A DNA stretch of 64,000 bases from Hyphomicrobiales bacterium (GTDB taxonomy: Bacteria > Pseudomonadota > Alphaproteobacteria > Rhizobiales > Rhizobiaceae): contig UBTF01000003.1 in NCBI GenBank assembly GCA_900468285.1, positions 496,001-560,000 on the forward strand, in the 5' to 3' direction. The position numbers were made by a program, and so were the translations under genes. This document shows positions 57,127-64,000 of the stretch, piece by piece. Within the stretch, counting starts at the first letter, position 1. Every line of letters begins with the position of its first letter. The notes beneath the pieces are model-generated. The model saw nothing but the letters and a program-made list of their open reading frames with translations, was not told where the DNA came from and made no database searches.

Positions 57127-58131
57127 TCACGCCGAAACCGCCGAGCCTTCGCGCTCGGTCACGATTGCGTCCATGCTGTCCCTCGCAGCGGGCGCCACGC
57201 GCGCCCAGCTGTTCCATCCCAGCCGCGCTGGAGATTCGTCCTGCCCCAGCCGACAAAAGGGAATGTCTTCTTTTCGCAGGATGACCTGAACGTCGAAATT
57301 GAAGCCGCTGCCGACAAAGAGGCGCGTTGCGGCAAAGATTTCCGCCAGACGTTTCGAGCCCGGTGTGAGCGCCAGATAGTCGGCATAACCGACAGGGCCG
57401 AGGACGATGCGAAACCGGCTGCTGAAATCCTCTACGGCGCTACCGGCTGTCACATTCCGGCCAAGGAGCAGGCCACCGGGCTGGCCGAGCTGACTTTGCT
57501 CGTGCACCGGCAAGGGTACCCAGCGTTTGCAGAATTGCTCGACCGTGACGGGCAGGCCGGTGAATTCCTGTAGCATCGATGTTAACGCCGTTGCATTGCG
57601 GTTGCGGTTGGCCAGCAGACCGCTGAAGCGCAGAAGGACATCTTCCCTGACGCCAGCTTTCTCCGCCAGCCCCCCGGTCCCAAAACCCGTGAGCGAAAGC
57701 AGGGTCTTGCGAAAGGCGTTGTTTTCGCGGGTCTGGGTCCAGCGAAGACCCCGGGCCAACCGGTATTTTTCTGTGGCGGAAACGAAGAGTTCGCTGAAGC
57801 GGGCGGCAAACAGGTTGAAGAAGCTTGTCAGCGCCCTCGATCGGTTTCGCTCTTCACGCTGTTGCAACTCGGAATAGCTTGGAGGCAAAGAGCCAAGCGG
57901 GCCGACGATTGGCGCGAAGGCGGACCGTAGCTCAAGCGCGCCGTTTCTGGTCCTGTAGCCGCTGATGGCAATCGGAGTCGGGCGAGCGCCATTGTGCGAG
58001 CCGATGGTCAGCTCATCATGGGATGCCAAATGCTGCGCAACACGGAAGGCCGTGGTTGGCTCGAAACTGCCCGGATCGCTCGCCAAACGCTCCGCCTGCT
58101 GTTTTTCCATATCAATCGCCTCGCGCTGCAT
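57127..58131 (-). CDS. tssG: T6SS baseplate protein TssG
   Basis: A 334-residue protein (ImpH). Conserved stretches are AFRVAQHLASHDELTIGSH, LTSFFNLFAARFSELFVSA and GFGTGGLAEKAGV. It forms the baseplate wedge with TssE and TssF. GGAGG six bases upstream supports the ATG at 58131, which lies 10 bp after the tssF stop. Confidence 0.92.
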   Translation of the reverse strand: MQREAIDMEKQQAERLASDPGSFEPTTAFRVAQHLASHDELTIGSHNGARPTPIAISGYRTRNGALELRSAFAPIVGPLGSLPPSYSELQQREERNRSRALTSFFNLFAARFSELFVSATEKYRLARGLRWTQTRENNAFRKTLLSLTGFGTGGLAEKAGVREDVLLRFSGLLANRNRNATALTSMLQEFTGLPVTVEQFCKRWVPLPVHEQSQLGQPGGLLLGRNVTAGSAVEDFSSRFRIVLGPVGYADYLALTPGSKRLAEIFAATRLFVGSGFNFDVQVILRKEDIPFCRLGQDESPARLGWNSWARVAPAARDSMDAIVTEREGSAVSA

Positions 58132-58141
58132 CGGCGGCCTC

Positions 58142-59929
58142 CTACAGCAGAGGCCGGTCTGCCGCGCGGGCAGGCCAACTGGCGAGAGGTTCGGAATGGC
58201 CGCGCATGGTTGCGGTCAGGCGGGTGAAGCTGTTGATCGAGGTGTAGAGCCCGAAGAAATGGTTGAGAACGCTGGCGAAGATAAATGCCGCGGGCCGGTC
58301 GATCATTGCCGGGTCGAACTCCAGCGTAATATCGGTTCCGGGAACCATGGCAGAACCAATTCTTGCATGGGAGTTGCGTGCTTCAACCGATGTTATGGCT
58401 TCCACCAGTTGCCGCGTTTCCGGCGTGTCGCGGAATGCGTAGAGCGAGAGGATGTCTTTCAGCGGCGCGCCACCATTGTCGAAGAGGGAGAGGTGGTTGA
58501 GCAGCAAATGCGAAACCAGCCGCCATTCCCGCGCGGACCGTTCATTCATCCGCACAGCGGGCGTTGGCGGCATAAGCGCCTGGAGGGAGCCAACAGCTTC
58601 GTTGCCCGAGGAAAGCTGGAGGAAGGGATGCCCGCCTCCGAATGGAAGCTGGCTTGGCAGCTCGCGGTTGATGCAAAGCGTATCGACGCTTGCGACAACG
58701 TCGAGTGGGCCGAGTGGACCGCGCCGCTGATCGATAAAGGCAATGTCGGTGTCGGAGGAGCCATCATCATCATCATCGAAGCGGCGATAGGTCTGCCAGA
58801 AGACGTTGGAGCCGTTGCTGCGCTGGGTGCGACCGAAGAAGGGTGATGTTTTCTCGATCTGGCCGGAGCGGGTGGTCAGCTGGACATTCTCGACGCCGTA
58901 GATTTCGCGGGTGCGCTGTCGTCTCGCATCGGGCAGCAAGCGATACTCGGTGCGCGTCCCATCAAGGCTCAGCGGCTCGCAGCTCTGTTTGAAGAGGTTG
59001 ATGACCGGAGACGCGTTGAGGACCAAGTCATTTGCCGACACCATCCGTTCCAAACGCGAATCCGCAGCGTCCAGATAGATGTAAAGTTCGCAATCGCCAC
59101 CTGTCCACATCTCCAGGCCGCTGATTTCAAAACTGAGAAACTTCTGCGGAAGGGCAAAGAACTCCGTCAGCAAGCGGTACCCGTCGAAGCTGTTGGCGGG
59201 GTAGGGCAACATCGCCTCCTCCTTCGAAAAACCGGACGGCTTGAGGCAGGAGGGCGGAAGAAACACCGCATTACGGTCTTCGGAATGTTGCGCGAGAGCG
59301 ATGCTGATGCAATGATTGGTCAGCAATTCATGCAAAGCTGTTGCCTGCTGCCATCCCGATGAAATGAAAACCTGCAGCGCGTTCAGGCCCATCTCACTAA
59401 AACTTGTGGGGCGGGGTGAGGTCGTACGAAGCGACAGCCGAAGGCAGGAGGCAGCACCCGCCGACGTGGGTGAAAAAGGCGCATCGATTGGCTGGCTTGC
59501 AAGTGCAGCCGCTGAAATGTCCAGCGGGACGATCTCTACATCCTGCGTGGTTCGAAATCGGCAGCTTTCTCCACCGATAGGCTCTGCGATAATTTCGCTG
59601 TGCCTCGGCAGGGTCTGGACAGTTGCCAGAGCCGGGCTCGGCGCGAAATGCACAACGCTCATGGAGGGCAGGGGCGCGAGATAATGGGGATAGAGTGTTT
59701 CGAGCAGACTGTCGGAAAGCTCCGGAAACTCGTCGTCCAGTTTCTGGCGAACGCGGGCTGCGGAATAGGCAAAGCTCTGTATCAATCGCTCGACATGCGG
59801 ATCGTCGGCAACATCCCCGGTCATCCGCAGCCTGCCCGCAATCTTTGGGAAGGCGGAAGCAAAGCGGGACGCCCGCTTTCTCAGTGCGAAAAGTTCGTCA
59901 TTGTATTTCTCAAGGAAACCTTCAGCCAT
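58142..59929 (-). CDS. tssF: T6SS baseplate protein TssF
   Basis: A 595-residue protein (ImpG). It starts MAEGFLEKYNDELFALRKRA and continues with KIAGRLRM, DDPHVERLIQSFAYSAARVR and SLLETLYPHYLAPLPSMSVV, all typical of TssF. The ATG at 59929 overlaps the tssE stop by 8 bp; the longer open frame to 60022 runs only over tssE. It is the main wedge subunit of the baseplate. Confidence 0.94.
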   Translation of the reverse strand: MAEGFLEKYNDELFALRKRASRFASAFPKIAGRLRMTGDVADDPHVERLIQSFAYSAARVRQKLDDEFPELSDSLLETLYPHYLAPLPSMSVVHFAPSPALATVQTLPRHSEIIAEPIGGESCRFRTTQDVEIVPLDISAAALASQPIDAPFSPTSAGAASCLRLSLRTTSPRPTSFSEMGLNALQVFISSGWQQATALHELLTNHCISIALAQHSEDRNAVFLPPSCLKPSGFSKEEAMLPYPANSFDGYRLLTEFFALPQKFLSFEISGLEMWTGGDCELYIYLDAADSRLERMVSANDLVLNASPVINLFKQSCEPLSLDGTRTEYRLLPDARRQRTREIYGVENVQLTTRSGQIEKTSPFFGRTQRSNGSNVFWQTYRRFDDDDDGSSDTDIAFIDQRRGPLGPLDVVASVDTLCINRELPSQLPFGGGHPFLQLSSGNEAVGSLQALMPPTPAVRMNERSAREWRLVSHLLLNHLSLFDNGGAPLKDILSLYAFRDTPETRQLVEAITSVEARNSHARIGSAMVPGTDITLEFDPAMIDRPAAFIFASVLNHFFGLYTSINSFTRLTATMRGHSEPLASWPARAADRPLL

Positions 59930-60431
59930 GACCTGCCTCCACAAGGAAGCGTTGCGTCGATGGATCGATCTTCGACTCAAAACTGATGGGTGGCATTCCC
60001 TCATGCAGACGGAAGCTTGCATTGATGCGCATCCGCAGTGCCCGGTCGCCGTCCGTGCGATTTTTCATGATCGTCACGCTGACGTCCGAAAGGCGCGTCT
60101 CAAACATCGAGATGCGTCTTTCTATCGTCTGAGCCAGCCGCGCTTTGGATGCATCCGTCACGAGGTTTGCCGAAAGAATGCCGTCGACGCCGTAGCTCAC
60201 CAGCGCGTCCGTCAACTCTTTGAGGATAGCGGGTGGACCTGCTGGATTGCGCCTCGTGTTGAGAAGGGACTCCAGATCGCGGCGAATGACCTCACGCATT
60301 TCCCGAACCTGATCCGAAAGGCTTGCAGGAGGATCGTTTTCCATATCGGGCGCGTCGTCCAGCAGCCGGTCGAGCACCGAGCGGGCCAGGGTTCTCTGCT
60401 TTGGGCGATAATGTTCCAGCGGATCAACCAA
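59922..60431 (-). CDS. tssE: T6SS baseplate protein TssE (gp25-like)
   Basis: A 169-residue gp25-like lysozyme-fold protein (ImpF), starting LVDPLEHYRPKQRTLARS, with VREMREVIRRDLESLLNTRR and DALVSYGVDGI. The start is uncertain. A TTG at 60431 overlaps the tagJ stop (TTGGTTGA) and gives the family length. An ATG at 60485 would add 18 residues read from within tagJ. No ATG lies nearer. Confidence 0.85.
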   Translation of the reverse strand: MVDPLEHYRPKQRTLARSVLDRLLDDAPDMENDPPASLSDQVREMREVIRRDLESLLNTRRNPAGPPAILKELTDALVSYGVDGILSANLVTDASKARLAQTIERRISMFETRLSDVSVTIMKNRTDGDRALRMRINASFRLHEGMPPISFESKIDPSTQRFLVEAGHG

Positions 60432-61248
60432 GGGCAGACTGCCTTTCGACCCTGGATACCGCAGCCGCCATGCTGGAAATCTCATGGAACGGCATAAGGT
60501 CGTCGCCGACCAGAAGGCAACGCTGTCCCGTACCCGTGACCAGAGCTGTGTCCTCGCTCCAGAGCGTTTCCCGCCCCAGCAGCAAAGGCGTGCTGGTGTT
60601 TTTGCCATGATAGATCGCTGGCAGCAGGACTGAGGCTATAGCACCATCGCGAAGCGTCAATTCCGCCTGCCGATATGCAAGGTCGCGTGGTCGGCTCATG
60701 GGCTCTATCGCCACGCTTTCTATGCGATCGTAACCGATCCAGAGATATTTGCCGCCATTTGTCAGCACTTCGAGCGCATGGGGCACGCGGTCATCGAGAT
60801 CGCGGATATATCCCGGCGCGCCACCATTGACTGAGAGTGAGATTTCCGCGCGCCGCTCGTCCAGTTCCGCAAGCGCTGCGCGCGCTGCCTCCACGTCACC
60901 ATCGCGGGCGGCAATGTTTGCCTTTATGGCAAGCTGGTCAAGTTCTGATGGACCGTGTGTAAAATCGGGAACGGCACCGGTTTCGAACCACGCATTGCGC
61001 GCTGCCATGGCGCGCAGGTGGTGGCGGAACAGCGAGAAGCCGACGGCATCCTGCGGTGCGAATGTCGATGCGACATTGCACTGGGCGTCCGCCTTCTCAA
61101 AATCACCTGCCAGCACCAGAAGGTCGATGTAGAGATACCGCCCCTCCTTCTCGGAGGGGTTTTTCTTCACCTGATCTTTCGCTTCGCCGATGGCATCATC
61201 CAATCGGTCATCGTCGAGCAGGCGGGCAACATCGTCTCGGAGTGTCAT
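60424..61248 (-). CDS. tagJ: T6SS accessory protein TagJ (ImpE)
   Basis: A 274-residue protein of the ImpE family. The N-terminus is TPR-like (LLDDDRLDDAIGEAKDQVKK; LYIDLLVLAGDFEKADAQ) and the C-terminal domain carries VPHALEVLTNGGKYLWI. In other species TagJ binds TssB and may aid sheath recycling. The start (MTLRDDVARLL) overlaps the tssC40 stop by 4 bp. Confidence 0.9.
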   Translation of the reverse strand: MTLRDDVARLLDDDRLDDAIGEAKDQVKKNPSEKEGRYLYIDLLVLAGDFEKADAQCNVASTFAPQDAVGFSLFRHHLRAMAARNAWFETGAVPDFTHGPSELDQLAIKANIAARDGDVEAARAALAELDERRAEISLSVNGGAPGYIRDLDDRVPHALEVLTNGGKYLWIGYDRIESVAIEPMSRPRDLAYRQAELTLRDGAIASVLLPAIYHGKNTSTPLLLGRETLWSEDTALVTGTGQRCLLVGDDLMPFHEISSMAAAVSRVERQSALG

Positions 61249-62636
61249 GCGGGTATCCTTTGTGGCTCCGCCGACCGTGCAGTCGATGCGGTCGGTGTCG
61301 TCGTTTCGGCGATGAGGTGAAAGCTGGTGGAGACATCATCCAGCTGGAAATGCGGTTGCAGCCTGACGGTACAGGAGAAACTTCCAGGCTTGCCGGGTAT
61401 CTCGTAGACCTTGATACCGGCAGACCGCAGCGGGTAGCGCGTGCGAAGTGCGGCGTCGGCGTCGTCGTTGCCGAGCGTATAGGATGACAGCCAGGTCTCC
61501 AGTTTCCGTTCGATGGTCAGGGCGTCGCTCAGCTGGCCTATGTCATCGCGCATGATGACCTTGAGGTAATGCGAGAAGCGCGCGGCGCAGAGCACATATT
61601 GAAGCATGGCCGCCAGACGTGCGTTCTGACGGGCGCTTTCCTTGGAATAGTGGCCGGGCGCGTGCAGCGACTGATTGGCGTTGAAAATCGCCATGCTGGA
61701 AAGATAGGTCGTCGAGACCGGCACGATGCCGAGATCGGAAAATTGCTGTTCCTGCCCCATGGTCAGCTGCATTTCCACCGGAGGCTGGGCAGAAAGGCCC
61801 TGGCTTTCGATGCCGAGATCCAACGGCGGCAATTGTGATGAAGACAGCATTCCGCCATCTATCTCATCCTGCGTTACACCGCGAATGTCCGCGAACCATC
61901 CCGAATCGATGAAATTTCTGATGACGACGGACGCGAAGGCAAAAGCAGGGTTGCCCCACAGCAGCGTGTCCCCTTTTTCGCCGATATGTTCTCGAAACGG
62001 GAACGGGTCTTCGCGTCTACGCGAAAATGGCTTGTGAGGGGAGCGTAGCAGGATGCGCGGAGCGACGAGACCGATGAAACGGCTATCATCACGGGCGCGC
62101 AGTGCGTTCCAGCGAAGGCGGGATTTTTCCTGCTTCAGCCAAGAGAAATCATGGACGCGTGAAAGCTCTGAAAAATCTTCGAGCCCGACGGTGGATGGTG
62201 CGGCGCCGGCAATGAACGGGCAGAATGCCGCTGCCGCGACCATGCCGATCTGCGACAGCGTGGTGATGGCGTCCACGCCGTCCACATCGTCAGGTGAAAA
62301 ACTGTAATCGCCAACCATCATGCCTATGGGTTCGCCACCTGGCATTCCGAATTCGCGGTTATAGACAATCTCGAAAAGATGACTCTGGTCGAAGTCGGTG
62401 GCTCTTTCCATGCTGCGGGCAAGTTCACGCCAGCTGGCGTTCAGGAGCTTGATCTTGACCTCCGGGCTGCGGCTGGCTTCACGCACCACCATCGCAAGGC
62501 CGCGCCATCTCGCTTCCATGGCCTTGAACTCGGCATGGTGGAGGATGGCATTGACCTGCCGGTTCAGCGCATCATCGATGAGAGCGATGAGCTGATCGGC
62601 CTGACTGCGAATGTCCGAAACGGACCTTTGCGGCAT
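61245..62636 (-). CDS. Second T6SS sheath large-subunit homologue (TssC40-type)
   Basis: A 463-residue TssC-family protein (ImpD). It shares with the adjacent TssC the blocks EARWRGLAMVV, VKIKLLNASWRELARSMERA, FGMPGGEPIGMMVGDYSFS and APRILLRSPHKPF. The start MPQRSVSDIRSQADQLIAL is chosen by family alignment; the open frame runs back to 62873 without coding character. In A. tumefaciens C58 the two homologues are called TssC40 and TssC41. The gene lies 55 bp after tssC41. Confidence 0.9.
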   Translation of the reverse strand: MPQRSVSDIRSQADQLIALIDDALNRQVNAILHHAEFKAMEARWRGLAMVVREASRSPEVKIKLLNASWRELARSMERATDFDQSHLFEIVYNREFGMPGGEPIGMMVGDYSFSPDDVDGVDAITTLSQIGMVAAAAFCPFIAGAAPSTVGLEDFSELSRVHDFSWLKQEKSRLRWNALRARDDSRFIGLVAPRILLRSPHKPFSRRREDPFPFREHIGEKGDTLLWGNPAFAFASVVIRNFIDSGWFADIRGVTQDEIDGGMLSSSQLPPLDLGIESQGLSAQPPVEMQLTMGQEQQFSDLGIVPVSTTYLSSMAIFNANQSLHAPGHYSKESARQNARLAAMLQYVLCAARFSHYLKVIMRDDIGQLSDALTIERKLETWLSSYTLGNDDADAALRTRYPLRSAGIKVYEIPGKPGSFSCTVRLQPHFQLDDVSTSFHLIAETTTPTASTARSAEPQRIPA

Positions 62637-62691
62637 GAATGGGCTCCGGGCAAGAAGGCTGGGAAGGGGGCAGGACGCCCCCTCCGCTTGA

Positions 62692-64000
62692 TCAGTTCTT
62701 GGTTGGAATACGAGCAACCATGCGCAAGGACGTGGTGAGCTCTTCCATCTGCAGCCATGGACGCATCCAGGCAACGGCATTGTAGGCTCCAGGCTTGCCA
62801 GGAATTTCCTGAACCGTGACCTTGGCATCGCGAAGCGGATATTTCGCCCGCGATTCTTCGCCCGCTTCGTCATTTGCGTTCACGTAGTTGGAAATCCAGC
62901 GGTTTAGCCAGACTTCGCAATCCGAAGCCTCCATGAAGGAGCCGATCTTGTCGCGACCCATCACTTTCAGATAATGCGCGAACCGCGATGTCGCCATCAT
63001 GTAAGGCAGGCGGGCAGAAACAGCGGCATTCGCGGTAGCTTCCGGGCGGTCGTAGAGCTTCGGCTTGTGCGCTGTCTGTGCACCGAAGAAAACGGCATAG
63101 TCCGTGTTCTTGTAGTGGCAAAGCGGCAGGAAGCCCAACTTGCCAAGCTCAGCGTCACGGCGGTCGGTAATGCCGACTTCTGTTGGGCACTTCAGGTCCA
63201 GATCGCCATCGTCGCTGGAGAAGACATGCATCGGCAGGTTTTCGACCTTACCACCATTTTCCGCCCCGCGAATGGCCGTGCACCAGCCATATTTGGCAAA
63301 AGCATCGGTCAGTTTCGTGCCCATGACATAGGCCGCATTCATCCAGCAATACTGGTCATGCGGCAGGTCGCCATTTGGCGAACCGTTGGTTTCGTCATAG
63401 GCAAACTCATCAACCGGGTTTGTCTTCGGGCCATATGGCATTCGGGAAAGAACGCGGGGCAGGGCAAGCGTAACGAAGCGGGAATCGTCGCTCTCACGGA
63501 AACTACGCCACTTCGCGTATTCCACCGTGTCGAAAATCTTTTCGAGATCGCGGGGGCGTGCGAGATCGCGGTAATCGTCAAAGCCGAACATACGTGGGCT
63601 TGCGGCCGAGATGAACGGCGCAAATGCAGCCGCGGCAATTGACGAAGCGCCCTGCAGAAGCTGGACATCATCGAAAGAGTTGTCGAATTCGTAGTCACCG
63701 ATGATCGCACCCATCGGCTCGCCGCCAGGGGTTCCGAACTCGTCTTCGTAGATCGATTTGAACAGACGAGACTGGTCGAATTCAACGGCTTTCTCCAGAT
63801 CGCGTCCCAATTCCCGCTTCGAAGCATTCAGAACGCGGATCTTGAGATTGACGCTGGTTTCGGAATTCTTGACGAGATAGTTGAGCCCGCGCCACGTGCC
63901 CTCGAGCTTCGTAAATTCGGGCGATTGCATGATTGCGGCCAGCTGGCCTGAAATGGCCTTGTCAATTTCGGCAATTGCCTGATTGAGCGTGACGGTGAGG
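62692..64000 (-). CDS. tssC: T6SS sheath large subunit TssC41-type, start beyond right edge
   Basis: At least 435 residues, open through the right edge; the first visible residues are [16 protein letters not shown]. Conserved TssC blocks are [54 protein letters not shown] and [12 protein letters not shown]. It forms the contractile sheath with TssB, whose gene (with tssA) is expected just outside the window. The upstream start cannot be given. Confidence 0.95.
   Translation of the reverse strand, partial: LTVTLNQAIAEIDKAISGQLAAIMQSPEFTKLEGTWRGLNYLVKNSETSVNLKIRVLNASKRELGRDLEKAVEFDQSRLFKSIYEDEFGTPGGEPMGAIIGDYEFDNSFDDVQLLQGASSIAAAAFAPFISAASPRMFGFDDYRDLARPRDLEKIFDTVEYAKWRSFRESDDSRFVTLALPRVLSRMPYGPKTNPVDEFAYDETNGSPNGDLPHDQYCWMNAAYVMGTKLTDAFAKYGWCTAIRGAENGGKVENLPMHVFSSDDGDLDLKCPTEVGITDRRDAELGKLGFLPLCHYKNTDYAVFFGAQTAHKPKLYDRPEATANAAVSARLPYMMATSRFAHYLKVMGRDKIGSFMEASDCEVWLNRWISNYVNANDEAGEESRAKYPLRDAKVTVQEIPGKPGAYNAVAWMRPWLQMEELTTSLRMVARIPTKN

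Overview
The window looks like a chromosomal segment of a Rhizobiaceae alphaproteobacterium, most probably of the Agrobacterium/Rhizobium group. The evidence is the combination of an imp-type T6SS operon with two tandem tssC genes, a TagF-PppA fusion and a short PpkA, an iolRCDEB inositol operon, a choXWV choline importer, a glpRDSTPQUV glycerol uptake and catabolism operon, and RIME-like intergenic repeats. I see no rRNA, tRNA, CRISPR array, transposase or integrase.

Region by region. (1) 1-7100, minus strand: a gene cut by the left edge, then a type I secretion cassette read leftwards from about 7.1 kb. It encodes a Cys-free Asp/Asn/Ser/Thr-rich protein, a Cys-free 670-residue repeat protein, an ABC transporter with an unusual N-terminal extension, and a HlyD-type adaptor. 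A long AT-rich non-coding stretch (7.1-7.9 kb) separates it from a divergent LuxR-type regulator with a degenerate receiver. (2) 8.8-14 kb: a soluble MCP-like coiled-coil protein, a DUF2171 protein, a thiolase and an ABC-F ATPase. (3) 14-20.5 kb: iolR and iolCDEB with IolR-type operators. (4) 20.6-28.4 kb: a possible 21-residue small ORF with its own promoter, an ABC exporter, a luciferase-like monooxygenase, choXWV and a class II aldolase. (5) 28.4-37.3 kb: a 254-bp tandem duplication, then the glycerol ABC importer glpSTPQUV with glpD and glpR. (6) 37.5-42.9 kb: an oligopeptide ABC importer divergent from glpR. (7) 43-47.2 kb: a small secreted protein, a MHYT-GGDEF-EAL protein and a polysaccharide export lipoprotein. 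(8) 47.2 kb to the right edge, minus strand: 12 T6SS genes from ppkA to tssC41, tightly packed and mostly overlapping; the operon continues past the edge.

How the parts fit. Three catabolic modules (inositol, choline/betaine, glycerol) and the peptide importer fit a soil or plant-associated lifestyle. Two surface systems (type I export with putative secreted low-complexity proteins, and a polysaccharide export lipoprotein beside a c-di-GMP enzyme) and the T6SS fit attachment and competition. The least described part is the type I secretion cassette with its two cysteine-free acidic proteins and pseudo-receiver regulator. Also notable are the glycerol importer, whose two ATPases carry complementary degenerate motifs, and the conserved Thr14 phospho-site in TssL. 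All functional statements are made by reading translated motifs; no database search was run.
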